64,000 nt of DNA. Origin: Tetmemena sp. SeJ-2015. Its lineage: Eukaryota > Ciliophora > Spirotrichea > Sporadotrichida > Oxytrichidae. The DNA lies in NCBI GenBank assembly GCA_027382625.1, contig JAJKFJ010022706.1:32776-96775 (forward strand). The letters are read 5' to 3'. Made by a program: the position numbers and the translations under genes. This document shows positions 40,610-52,600 of the stretch, one piece after another. The notes beneath the pieces are model-generated. The model saw only the letters and a list, made by a program, of their open reading frames with translations, ran no database searches and was not told the origin of the DNA. Position 1 is the stretch's first letter. Each line of letters starts with the position of its first letter.

Positions 40610-43600
40610 TGAGTAAAGTAACTTTACCAAAGGCATTCAAAACCACACTAGAAATTAATCCAACATCTCTGCCTATGCACCATCAGGTTAGTCCCCCAAT
40701 TCTCTAGAGATACGCATAATGAGAAATATAGGTTTGCTTCTAATTCTTATTTTCTTTCCTCTAAATTAAATTTGAATTATTTCATCCTTATTCCTTGTCA
40801 TAGATTTGTTATATGGAAACCCATAGTTCAATACCGCTATGACCTAAAATGCTACAAGTGCTTAAAATCAAATGCCCGGTGCTATTTTGCTAAACTCAAA
40901 GTCTCAGAGTAACTTTGCAAGTTAGATTGGGAATGTATCTAACAACTCAAAAGCCTCTCACAGCTAAGGCAAGGTTAGCATTGGTGGAGGTTAGAGTTAT
41001 AAGGGAAGCGTTGGCTAGACAGGTGGCAGCAAGACTCCAGTTAGCATTGCTAAATCAACATCAAGTAGCGCCTCAAATGCAATTAATTAATACTCTAACA
41101 CTGGAGGCATGCACTTTATTTATATATTTCACCTAAGCTCACCAAAAAATGCATCTACAGGGGCCTCTCTTTCCCTTTTGTCAACAAAATCATAGTAATA
41201 GAATGCTCTAATTCCCCAAACTTAGCCAAATACCACAAAAGCATCTAATTCAATCCATTCTAATGCATTTGGAGGCTAGGGTCAAACTACAAAAACTGGT
41301 GCAGCTAAGAACAAGTCCAATCACACCAATATTTTCTTTGAAAATTTGGCAAAGGATCTTCCCACTCAGAAAGAGAATAAGATTCCCAGTACTAGCACAT
41401 AGTAAAATAATGGAAGGCAGTAGCAAATTCATGGAAAAATTATTGGTACTAGCAAAGAATAAACTGGATCTCTAAAGAGTGGATTATCAAAGAGTAATAG
41501 CACTCAAGCTTTGGTGAAGGGAGTTGGGTCTATGACTCAAAGTAAAACTTAGAAACTCATTTCTTAAAAGGGAACTTAAATGTAGCAATAAAATTAGCAT
41601 AATGATTTTGGAAATTTCAAAAAAGCCACTGACTAATAACAATCAAATCCTCAACTTCATTCTAAAGATATCTATAATGAACAGTTTGAGAAAGACTAAA
41701 AATGCCCCGATATAGCCCAGATGCATCCTTTGTTTTAATCAAATTTGCAGCAATCAATTTTCTAGAAGTCTACTTTTGCAAGAGAAGCTGATGAATTTAG
41801 TTTTATTGCCGAGCATATTGAGGATGAACCATCTATCCATGTGAGGTCTCTTACTCAATTCTAATCTTAATTAGAAATTAGCTTATAGTATTTTACAGTT
41901 TTAATCACTCTAGAGAAGGCCATTGAATACTATAGACAACAGACCTAATCCATGTATCCTAGATAACAAAAGTTAGTAGAGCAGAGGCTTCCCTTCTGAT
42001 TATGTAGTCAGAGATAACCAAACCACCCGTAATTATTAAGGATAAAATACACTCTACTCAAATAGTGGCTTGTATCAAACTCACTAACTTTATCCAAGCA
42101 TCCCTCCAAACGTTAACTATGAGATATTAAATACCTTTTTGTGGTTGCCCACTTGAAATGAAATATCCATACAAATATATAAAAACCATAGTAGCTTACA
42201 TAGTATAATAGTACGGTTTCTTATCTAGTACTTTTAAGTGCTGAGATTTGAAATTGATTATTAATTTACATTCCTAAAATTTTACTTTTACTTTACTTTA
42301 CTTCACTTTACTTTAAAATACCTTTTTTAAATTAGACTTTCGAGCAAGAAGAAGAACTTATCTCTTAGCATCATAAGTTGTAGTAGCCTTTCTCTCAGAG
42401 TCCTTCAAAGCAAAATCAATCTAAGATGCTCATGAATTTTTTCTAGTAATAAGATGACACATTTTAGGAGCCCTCAGCTTATTTTGATGAGCATACTACC
42501 AATAATCATAACATCTCGATGCAAAAATTAATATATAAAGATCATGAATAAATTACTCAATAATTATATGCTCCATAAGTGCCATTTGATTGAAATGTAT
42601 AGTATTCCAAGTAAGCCTCTGAGAGGACAATAGCTTGCGAAGAAAGAAGAACAGTGCTACGAAGTCCTTAATTAGCTCATTACCAAAGTTAAATAAGATG
42701 TGTCAAATAGTATCATCCTCAATCAGAGCAAAAACTACATTCTCAAAAACAGCAACTTAAAATTATTGTTCATTAAGATAAATACTATAAATAAATTTAA
42801 GAACTAGAACAGCAGATTGATAAATCCTTACAGTGTAAAATTAACAGACATCACTAATGAAAGTGCCTTTCCTAACATAACTCATGAAGAACTTCATGTT
42901 AGTATCAACAGATACGTTTCTCATCATAATCATTAAGCTAGCATAGGTTAGCCAAGTCAGGGTAGTTTAGGTGGAGGCAGCGGCGAGAGTGCTTGCGGAG
43001 TTGTTGTGGCTAACGGAAGTAGTGGAGGAATGATGTTCGCAAATTTGATGGAGGAGTCTAACTCATAATTCATTCAAAACTTGAACAACACTTCCCTTGC
43101 TAACATCACTGCTAATACTACAGTCAACAATGGATTAGCTAATGGAGTAAATAATGGGCAAGCTCAAGCTACAAACTAATCCAGCGATTTGCATAAGCTG
43201 CATCTTCTTTAGACTCTGCAATCTCTATAATATCTCAAGAAAGTAGAGAGACCCAAGGATGCAGAAATCTTTTATATTTTGGTATTATATTCTATTTCAA
43301 TTAAATAGCCAAAAAACAAGTGGCTTTACCTCCTCCTAGAAATCCTCAAACTTAAAAGAAGACTATAATATTTGACATGGATGAGACTTTGATTCACTGT
43401 ATAGACGATCTTTCACAGGAAATTCCTGATGTGGTTTTACAAGTTTAGTTTCCTCAAGGAGAGATTATTCCTGCAGGTATAAATATCAGGCCCTATGCTA
43501 TTGATTGCCTGAGAGAAGCTAATAAGAAGTATTAGGTTGTAGTTTTTACAGCTAGTCACAAATTAATCAAAATATTTATATCACTATAAATTCTACCCTG

Positions 43601-44685
43601 ATACGGTCTTAGACCATCTGGATCCAACAGGAGAGCTTATTCATTATCGTTTGTATCGAGACTCATGTTTTTAAACAGAAGATGGAGTTTATATAAAAGA
43701 CTTGAGGATCATTAAAAACAGAGACCTCAAGGACATGGTGATAGTAGATAACGCAGTTTACTCTTTCGGATTTTAGCTTGATAATGGCATTCCAATTATC
43801 CCCTTTTACAATAACCGAGATGATGAGGAGCTGTTGCATTTAGTGAATTACATAAACACTCTCGCATTCTTTAACGATCTAAGAGAGTAAAATGCAAAAG
43901 CATTCCAACTCAAAGAGCTTGAAAATGCTGACATCGCAGATTATCTCGAATACTTTTTCGGAAACGTGAATGCTAGTGGAGGAAACGGTGAAGATGTAAT
44001 AAGTGGTCCATTTGTAGAGCCAAATAAGGTTAACGGAGTAGAAGGAGGGTACAATCAGCAAAGGTAAGGACCAGGTGGATATATAGAAGATTCTCAAGCA
44101 ATAAAAGAGGACGAAAATGAAAGTGACAACAGCTACAATCTTTGTGGACCTAGAGGATAACAACGGAATAATGCGAATGCTTAACTCCAATTTTAATAGG
44201 AATAAGCTTAGCAGCTAGGTTCAGTTCTTTAAGAAGGGGAGTCTATTACTTCTTCTCAGATGATGGAAGAAGATGCATCCTCCACTTGAAACTACTAGCG
44301 AGGTAGATCAGGATTAATTTTCTTTTTTGTATTATAGGATGAGATTCAGAAATGCAAGAAGAGACTAAATTTCATAGAGTTTAGCTCAACTAGTAGTCAC
44401 ATTACTACTCCCGACGGCAAAGATTTTCACTCGGGATCAGGAGGTATTTAAACCCCTACATATCTCAAAAGCATTTCAAACTCTAAAAGTAAGAGTGGTC
44501 TTGCCTAACCAAGCCAAGGTCAAAGCTAGAATAGAGGAAATGATATTTAAAATCAAAAGAGTAGATAGAGTAATTAAAATATGGCAAGCTGCACTAATAA
44601 ATCTAACGGAGTCAAATAATCTGCTAACAATTTCAGTAAGAAAACTTTAAATTATAACTTTAATATAGAGAGAATGGGCCTCTGA
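40610..44685 (+). CDS. Ser/Gln-rich protein with FCP1/NIF-type HAD phosphatase domain
   Basis: ATG at 40610 (MSKVTLPKAFKTTLEINP), an intron ending near 40802, then a long low-complexity Ser/Thr/Gln/Asn region. The phosphatase domain starts near 43366: KKTIIFDMDETLIH carries the DxDxT nucleophile motif; RPYAIDCLREANKKYQVVVFTASH, then after removal of a 28 bp IES KFYPDTVLDHLDPTGELIHYRLYRDSC, IKDLRIIKNRDLKDMVIVDNAVYSF and NGIPIIPFYNNRDDEEL match the NLI-interacting factor/SCP/Dullard family in order. Such enzymes dephosphorylate Ser/Thr, for example in the RNA polymerase II CTD; the substrate here is unknown. A tail of about 250 residues and an intron near 44320 lead to TGA at 44683. Confidence 0.7.
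43565..43592. other. IES, 28 bp, pointer AAATT
   Basis: AAATT at 43560-43564 recurs at 43588-43592. Removing 28 bp (1 mod 3) changes a broken frame into FTASHKFYPDTVLDHLDP, restoring the TAS-x3-Y-x6-LD spacing of NIF phosphatases. No GT-AG ends. Confidence 0.8.
44263..44275. other. possible short IES, 13 bp, pointer AGATG
   Basis: AGATG at 44258-44262 recurs at 44271-44275. Removal shifts to a frame (MHPPLETTSE) that leads to a GT-AG intron and the C-terminal exon. A one-base indel would also do. Confidence 0.4.
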
Positions 44686-44995
44686 CACATATAAGCATCA
44701 GTAAATTTAAATTTGAATTTTCCTTTCAAAATTATACATAAAAAGACTATTTAAAAACGCAAATATTGGAATGCCAAATTATTCGATCTGATATTAAATC
44801 ACTTAAACTATTGTTTATTTTTCAAGAGCTATCTCCCAAAAATTTCCCACATATCCCACAGTTATGTCTTACAATATAGCAATCTTAGTGAATAAAAGGC
44901 ACGCAAGAGAACCATATACATCCTGTAAGAGACAAGAGAGAACAGTAGACCCACTATCTACAAGCGCATTACAAACTAGTTATAGTCATTGATTA
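44686..44995. other. AT-rich intergenic region between convergent genes
   Basis: Nothing recognised apart from AT-rich DNA. Confidence 0.35.
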
Positions 44996-45877
44996 TTCTT
45001 TGCATCTATCACAGTGACCTCTGCAAGAGTACCGCATATTCTTAAACATGTGTTTACCTTTACGTACCCTGGCTAAAGTCTTTGGCATTGTAAAATCGCC
45101 GACGCTTCCCAAAGTATCTTACTTTGCTTTTTATGAAATAAATTGCGAATCTTCGAGCTAGCTTGGATCTCTCATTATTCTGTGAGTTATGGGAACTATT
45201 TATTAGAAACTCTGCGTTCCTTCAATGAAACAAGAATTATTATAAAATCAAGTTCTGAGCTATGAGTATTAATGTGTTTAGTTACAAATCCATTCTCTTT
45301 GATAAATTTAATCCTATTAGGTTTGATTTCATATTACTGAACTTCTTCCTGATTTATTTTGAATCGAGAGGGATCGTTGTAGTTTACTGTGAATCTCCCA
45401 GGCTCCTCTTCTTCATAAATTTAAAATAAGCAAGATATTATTTAAATGTTTCCTTAAAATATTTGATAAGTGTCATTTTAATAGGTATTCTGGGGAGACC
45501 TAGTTTGAAATTCTACGCCTCTGACTAACTCATCCCTCATCTTAGTTGGGGGTTACTTTATGATAGAAAACATGCCACTAGTCTGATCCATACCATTAGC
45601 TCTCAATCCTGCCAGCCCTCGTGATCTATTTGAGAAATTGTCGTCTCTGCTTTGTCTAACATTATCTGGTAAGATGTTTTCGACTGTCATGTTTTATTGA
45701 TTGAAATCTGTGACTGATCTATCCGCATCGAAGTTATTCAAAGTTAATGGTGCTCCTCTCGACTGAGAAGTGGCCGAATGATCTTCAAAGTAGCATTTAA
45801 AATCAATAAAGAGCAGCAATATATTTTATAAAGTAGATGCTTTTGGCAAATCCATCATTTGGGTTATCTCTAAACAT
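44996..45877 (-). CDS. hypothetical protein
   Basis: Minus strand, ATG at 45877 (MFRDNPNDGFAKSIYF), continuing after removal of a 43 bp IES (45787-45829) into EDHSATSQSRGAPLTLNNFDADRSVTD, ENILPDNVRQSRDDNFSNRS and MRDELVRGVEFQTRSPQNTY. An intron follows, then YEEEEPGRFTVNYNDPSRFKINQEEVQ and KLARRFAIYFIKSKVRYFGKRRRFY. A last intron of about 49 nt ends in VTVIDAKNNQ and TGA at 44996. The C-terminal part is basic; the family is not recognised. Internal exon joints in the middle are not all resolved. Confidence 0.55.
45787..45829. other. IES, 43 bp, pointer AAAGTAG
   Basis: A 7 bp direct repeat at 45787-45793 and 45830-45836. Removing 43 bp (1 mod 3) joins GFAKSIYF to EDHSATSQSR on the minus strand and skips a TGA. 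Confidence 0.75.
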
Positions 45878-46078
45878 TATGTTTTAATTATTTTTTGTAA
45901 TTTTTGTTTTTTATGTTGAAATTTATTTTTCACAAAGAAATATCTCTAAAATTTGGAATGAGAATAAACTTAGTTTCTACTCAAATCATGTTTGTAATTT
46001 CAATTAAAAGGTAAATTTGTAGCAAAATAAGCCCAGTAGATTCTAAAATATTCGTACTTAAATTTATAATGGAGTCTA

Positions 46079-49000
46079 TATAAACGGGTCATCCCAATTA
46101 TGCAACTTTGCCAATTTCAGTACTAGCCAATGACTGCAAAGCTAGGGAAGATGTTTATCAAAATGCGCCAATTAACCAAAGTAACTCATACCATGTGAAC
46201 TCAACAATCAAACACAAAAGAAGAGGCCAAGCTATTATAAAAATCTTTCTTTTTTAGAGTATCTAATTTATTTTAGAATTAAAAATAACTCAGACCTTGT
46301 ATCTTCAATATCAGGAAATAATTCGCACTCTCACTCTCCAGCGCAATCTAAAAAACAAATAAATAAACCAAAATAAAACTTAAATCAAGCCAAAAGCTTG
46401 AATTCTACTAAAAGCAGAGCTAAAAGTGCTTCCACAAATAATTAGACAATTAAAGTTACCCGAAAAGCAAGTGACAATCCCATATTCCAATATTTAAAAT
46501 TTTATTTTATCCATTCTTTCATAATTTTTATCTTGTTTATATTGAGTGGTAGTTTTGTGAATAAGCAGTCAGGGAGCAGCTCTTTTTAAATAAACAATGG
46601 TCAAGGATCGAGCATCCAAAACATGATGATGAACAATCAAGTATTTAACTTCTAAAAGGATGCGATTCTTACCAGCAACAACAACTAAGACATGAGCACC
46701 TTATTCAATCTCTAGAATGGAGAGATAGATTTCAATGCTGTTGGTTCCCTCTCCTTCAAAAACTTCAGCCAAGACTTCAGTTGAAACATTAAAAAGCAAG
46801 GTAAGAAAGTTTTTATTTCATTATAGAAGAAAGAAGAAAAAAAAACATCTAAAATAAAGTAAAGTTGAATTATTCTTATAGACAAAGAGTTAGAGGAAGA
46901 AGATACCTACTCGAAGTTGCTCAACATAAAAACGTTCTAAAATAATGACTATGGGATTGGCTTGAAACAACCAAGAGCATCTACTCCTAAAAAGGCTTAG
47001 AAGAGTATGAAAGCTTCAAGATCCAGCGATAGATCACCATCTAAGAAAAACGAAGGATCTGGCGCTAAAAATAATAGCTTGGTAAGAGAATAATAAACAT
47101 TATTATTAAGTAATCAAGAAATCTTATCTAACTATAGAAGGAAATAAACAAAAAGGCTGAGTATAGATTTGGCAAGTCTTCTACAAACACGATAAAATAC
47201 AAGGAGATGAGCCTTAAATTGTAAGTTATGAAGTCGAATGAAATTCTTTTAGTTTAAAGAATATGAAGAAGGTGCAATTTTCGCTAGATTTAGTATAGAG
47301 ACAAGAGGCTAAGATCTTCTCAATGATTATGTCAGACTTTACAGGCATCGAAAAGCTATAACTTTGGTCAGACATATGCGATATGCGTCTTCTCGAAAGG
47401 AAAGACAGAGTTATCTAGATTCCTGATGCAAAAAGAGCAGATGTTGAATAATTTTAATAAGTAGAGTATTTTAAGTTATCAGAATAAATTTTAATAAAGA
47501 AAGGTTTCGTAGAACGTCGGAGAAAACGCAATTATCATTAAGTAAATAACTGCTGATAAATCTTATTCTTTAGAGGAATTTCTTAGAACATTTAGGACTC
47601 TTTGCATTTAACCTAATTGCAACTGGTTGGTATTAAATTCTCAAGAGAGTCATTCTAATCAATTACAAAAGCTCTTGGAAAGGCAAAGTCAATTAGAAAG
47701 CTTGCATTAAACCAGACTAATATTACTTAAGCAGGCTTCATGCTTGATTTAGCTGCAGCTTTCACATCTTGTCAAGTGCTTGAATGCCTAGATCTCTAAT
47801 GTAATGATTTAAACGACACGCATTCCCAAGCTATCTCAAAAATTATAAGTTCATAGTTTGAGATGAAAGATTAACTCAGGTGGAAACTCGGCTTAAGACA
47901 ATCTAATGATAATTTAAAAGTACTTCTTTTTGTAAAAATATAAATGAGATTAACATTTCTAAGCTCGGACTTAAATAAATAGACCTCTCTCGCAATCTCT
48001 TAGGAAAAGGAACAGCCACTTAACTCGCATAAGTTCTAAGAAATGATGAATACATCAGAGCCCTAAATTTGAAAAAGAATAGATTCAGTGATTAGAGTCT
48101 TGCCATATTTGCGTCTGTTGCGGCTTAAAACAGAAATCTAATATCACTAGATATTTCTTAGAATGGAACTACATAGGAAGACGATGTTAAAAAAACAGAG
48201 GTCAGACGAGTAATTCAAGCATCTCTTCTTAACAATTTGAAAAAGCTCATTATAGAATATCATAAGAAAGGGAAGGATAGGATAAATTTTGAGTACATTT
48301 CTCCTTCAGTATTAGGAATAGAGATCAGGATTTCCGAAAGTGCGAGTGAATCTGGAAAGAAGGCTGGTAAAAAGTCATCTTTCATCTAATTTGCAGCGCA
48401 ACTGGCTCAATTTTTAAATTTTACTTACGAGCAAGTTGCTGAGGCTTTTTTGGGAAAAGATTTTCAATAAGTATTAGGGAGCTCACTCTCTTCATCCTTA
48501 CTCTACTCGAGAAAGGGAATTGGGAATAGGAAGAGTTCAAACATGTCGTTGTCTAACTCTATGCTTAGTCCTTAGACTGGCATAGTAATGGATTCTGGAC
48601 CCACCCCAGCTATGCAACCTGTGAATGTGATGGTGACATAAGATTTTCAGAGAAATTATACTATCGGAGTAAATAGACAATCTGACAAGAGAACGGGCAA
48701 ATTTGACGATTTGAAAAAAAAATTTTCATATCCATTCTTAAGATTATTTGAATTAAAGCTCTATAAAGAGATAGAGAACAGAGATCAAATAAAGAAGAAA
48801 GGAGGAAAGTTTGTCCCTATAGGCTTCTTACAAGAAGCAAGGAACAATCGCTCAAACTTCAAAGCAAGAAAATTAAAGAGTTTAAATCCCCTAAGTCAAA
48901 TCCATACTAAACTCTTAATCTGGTGCTATGAAGTCTTAATCTCTCCCTCGAAGATAATAGTCCCAAGATATCAAGAAGAATAGTAATACAATCGATACAA

Positions 49001-49590
49001 GAGCAAACTCATCCATGAAAATTAAGAGAAATACAAATCAAAGGTAGCATGAGAGAAGTCAATCAAGCTTGAGTGTGCATAATTTTGAAATTTTATAGAA
49101 GTAAAGCTTAGAGCTTGCGCAATAAGTGCTTATCTTGTCGAAAGAGAATATAAAACTCAAGAGCACCTTGACTTCGAAGAAAAGAGAAGAGGGAGATGAA
49201 ATCATCAGCCCAGACATAGTTTAATCTTAAGAACTGAGATAAGGAGGAAAGGTAGCAAATAGCATTCAGGGAAATCAATAAAACACTTCTGAATCATAGA
49301 TTAACAATATGCTAGATAGTATCCAAGTTTTAATGTAGCGAATGGGCCAAGAAAAGTAATATCATCCCAATAATTAAGGATCAAGTTCCCAAATTTATTC
49401 CTAGTCACAAGTTCCCTAACAAAGAAAGAACTACAGCTAAAGATATTAAGAAGATTATCTCGCCAAGCAAGAGAAGTTACTATAAGCTTAAAATTAACTC
49501 TAAAGTGACAAAGAATAATCAAAAACAAGGAAAACTATAAATTTGGATTTAGCAGATATTACCCTACCGTCTTCAAGCACAAAAAGATGA
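46079..49590 (+). CDS. leucine-rich-repeat protein with Ser/Asn-rich N-terminus
   Basis: ATG at 46079 (MESIQTGHPNYATLPISV). The first part is Ser/Asn/Gln/Lys-rich with several introns (for example from 46801 and from 47081). LRRs of the ribonuclease-inhibitor/RanGAP type follow: IRKLALNQTNITQAGFML, CQVLECLDLQCNDLND, IDLSRNLLGKGTATQLAQVL, IRALNLKKNRFSDQSLAIFA, LISLDISQNGTT. A long tail includes KKLIIEYHKKGKDRINFEYI, LRLFELKLYKEIENRDQ and, after an intron near 49043-49100, a Gln-rich end stopping at TGA 49588. Probably a scaffold; the binding partner is unknown. Frame changes near 47500-47950 show further IESs or introns that I did not resolve. Confidence 0.65.
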
Positions 49591-49698
49591 TTTCAATTTT
49601 AAAAAGACCTCCTAGAGTTTATAAATATTTAATTTTCTATTTGATTGAGAGGAAAATTTTAAAGAATTGATATAATTATTTTTCAATAATCAAATTTA

Positions 49699-50335
49699 AT
49701 GTCTTACGCTAAAAAGGAGATAAAAGAATCCTTATTTCTCGCGGCAGGTAGGTATAACATTCAGTTTGATACATATTTGTTAATCTTTTTATGCTAACTC
49801 TTTTATAGAATCTGGAAACCTTCAATTAGCAAAGGCTATCTTAGAATAATATCCTGAGCTTTTGGAATGCTAATCTGTGATTGGTTGGACTCCTGTAATG
49901 TTAGCTTGCCGCTACGGACACTTCGAACTGGTTAAATATTTGCATGAGCAAGGGGCACAGCTAGAAAGAGAGCGAGGGTACCTGCCTCTTCATGCAGCTT
50001 GCTATGGCGGAGATTTTTAAACAGTTCAATACCTGCTTGAAGTTGCCAAAGTGAACCCTAATCAATAAAATGAGATTTTAAGTTTTTAAAGGCTTTGAAA
50101 CAAATTCTTGAATTAATTAATCCAGAGAGTCACGAAAGATCTCCAATTTTGATTGCTGTAATGAGTAATGTAAGCTTGCCCAAATTTTAATCAACAATAT
50201 TTGCTTTAGCCACATTTAAGAGAGCTACTTCTTCAAAATGGAGCAAGTTAAGATAGCTTACAAACTTTTTAGAATAGACTATAGCATATGCACGAATAGA
50301 AACAACAGCTCTCTTAAACAAAGCTACCTGACTGA
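49699..50335 (+). CDS. ankyrin-repeat protein
   Basis: ATG at 49699 (MSYAKKEIKESLFLAA), a GT-AG intron from 49747 to about 49809, then two clear ankyrin repeats: SGNLQLAKAILEQYPELLECQSVIGWTPVMLACRYGHFELVKYLHEQGA and GYLPLHAACYGGDFQTVQYLLEVA. After an unresolved frame change near 50080 come KQILELINPESHERSPILIAVMSN, an intron of about 42 nt and PHLRELLLQNGAS, ending at TGA 50333. Protein-protein interaction is the expected role. It is small, under 200 residues. Confidence 0.7.
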
Positions 50336-50377
50336 GAAGGCTCAAACTTTGTAAGACTATAATTAAAACGTGGTTGT

Positions 50378-52600
50378 TCAAATTTCTTTAATGACTGCTT
50401 TCACTTCATATTTTCCTTCGGCTTTGATTAATGTATGATTAATAATTTGATACAATTCGTATGTTAATCTGAAGTGATTCAAGAGATTTCAATATCACTC
50501 TTATGCAAGAGTAGAGAATACTGATTACAAAGCGAGATGTACTCCTTGTTTAAACTCCTCTGTTTCCTTTTGCTCTCTAACAACGGCATTTGTAACAACT
50601 CCTATGGCTGCAGATCTCAGCTTGAATCTGCTTTCTTTGGTCTTTCTGTGTTAAACTGCAAGCAATTCAGCCATGCTAGTCTTAACAAGTCCAGTAAATT
50701 TAACTCTGTCGTTTGAGAGTCCCTCGGCCAAAAGGTTGAAGGCGTCTGTTGCTGGAATTGAAGAATTATTGATCCAGAAAACAGATCCTTGAAGAGTAGA
50801 GGCAGATTCAATAAAGGAGGCATTTTAAATGAGTCTTGCTGTCAAATCCTTGTCATAAGTTTAAGAGCAGTCATAGAATCGAGCACCATAAATATAAGTG
50901 ATAATAAATCATAAGGAAATTGCTTTATTAGCAAAAAATATGTACACCATATTCTGAAAGATTAACTCCCACTCCTGGTGAATGAGTAGAAAGATTAGCA
51001 CTGTCTTAAATGACCATGACCTTTCCTACATTTGAGGTGTGATCCCTTTGGTTTACAGTCCAAACTTTTGGGGAAACTATCACATTTTTAACATCACAAC
51101 CCAAAATAACACACTATAAAAAAATTAGCAACTTTAAATGATAATCTTACTCTGATTGGAAGCATTAAAGACTGGTATGGGACATGAGACTAATAAGTTA
51201 AGCTTTCTGAGATGAGCACAGCTCTCTTTCCATCCTCTATTGTGACTGGTACTATCAAAACTTCTTTTTTGTCTGAGTACTCAGTAAGATGGAGGCTGAT
51301 TGCTTTATCTAGTTAAAGTTGATCTTTCTTTTTAAGAAGGGCAATTGCTCCTACTTCCTTTTCAAAAACTACTGCATTTATAAAGTATCAATAAGATAAA
51401 TGCATTATCAACTTCTCCAATTATCTCCTTAATCTTATCACTAGCAGCTTTGATTGAGTCCCAAGAATTTTATAATCACCTTCAATGAATAGAGCAAGAT
51501 GAATTTATTAAAAGAATGGTGAACTTGAATTTTATGAGGAGCTTCTTGCTTTAGCTTTCTCAGATATTCTTCACTCTCGTTAGCGCTACTACCATCTTCA
51601 TAGTTTCTATTGAAATCTTTTGAAGCATCATTAGCAATTAACTTGGAATGAGTTCTCTCGTATATCTATTTACATTTATAAAATTATTTTGGAGATTACT
51701 AAATAAATGATCTCAGGATTAACATGCCAGTTAGCTCCTTGCTAGAGAGTTCTCACAACTGCAAAGTTCTTGACTTCAAAGCCATGAGTCAATGCCAAAT
51801 CGAGTAGAGATATGTTTGTGATTGTGTAGATATCAAACTTGCTAATCTTGGCTTAGTTGAGCTCAGTACGAGTAGGTAAAAGAGGTCCCTCAAATCCAAA
51901 AAGAGAAAGAGTTTGGTGTTGAGAGTCTCTTGAAAGCCTTGGCTCTTAAATTAATGTTTCAATGAAAGGGATTAAAAATTTCTGGTAGATGTTAGAGGTC
52001 ACTCTCATTGTGAGAATATTTGAAGAATCGCTTATTGAAGTAAACTCCAACTTCTTTAATGCTTCCTTCGTGGTGTGCACCATCAACTTTAATTCTTTAC
52101 TTATTAAACATAAACTGAGTAAGCTTCGATGAAGTTTGTGAAGCTGCTGACTTTCAGCTCTTTAAGGACTGAGAGCATGAAGTTATATTCAAATGACATC
52201 ATTCCCTCTAAATGTGGCTGTCTTACCACCATATAGTTTAGCTAACCAATTCTCATCAAAATTATTTAGGTGTCCTCAACTATAGGAATGAATAATGATT
52301 GTGAAATTCTTACAAGATCTTGTCCTAAGCATTCCTATCTAGTTCAAGTTGATAAAATTATTTAAAAATATCATACACTAAAACAAATAGATATAGTAAA
52401 TGTCTCTAAGCTGGTGATGAATAGTGGCCATGAACTCTTTGAAAATCGCCTCGCTTTAAAGCCATACTACTCTGTGGAGTTCATGTTGGGGTTCGTGACT
52501 AACCCACATTTTGATCTTTTGAACTAGTGAGGCCTTCATCGCGTCTTAGTTCACAGCTCTAGAAACCTTCTTCACTTGTAGAGCTCTATCATTTAGGGAA
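50378..52600 (-). CDS. unknown multi-exon protein
   Basis: Minus-strand coding pieces run from about 52600 to TGA at 50378-50380. Legible parts in order: LTDSLNDRALQVKKVSRAV, KIKMWVSHEPQHELHRVV, TMRVTSNIYQKFLIPFIET, TLSLFGFEGPLLPTRTELNQAKISKFDIYTITNISLLDLALTHGFEVKNFAVVRTL, VLIVPVTIEDGKRAVLISES, VKNVIVSPKVWTVNQRDHTSNVGKVMVIQDS, ATDAFNLLAEGLSNDRVKFTG and AEGKYEVKAVIKEI. Many exon joints (introns or IESs) separate them. I do not recognise the family. The boundary with the PNP gene upstream is not firm. Confidence 0.5.
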
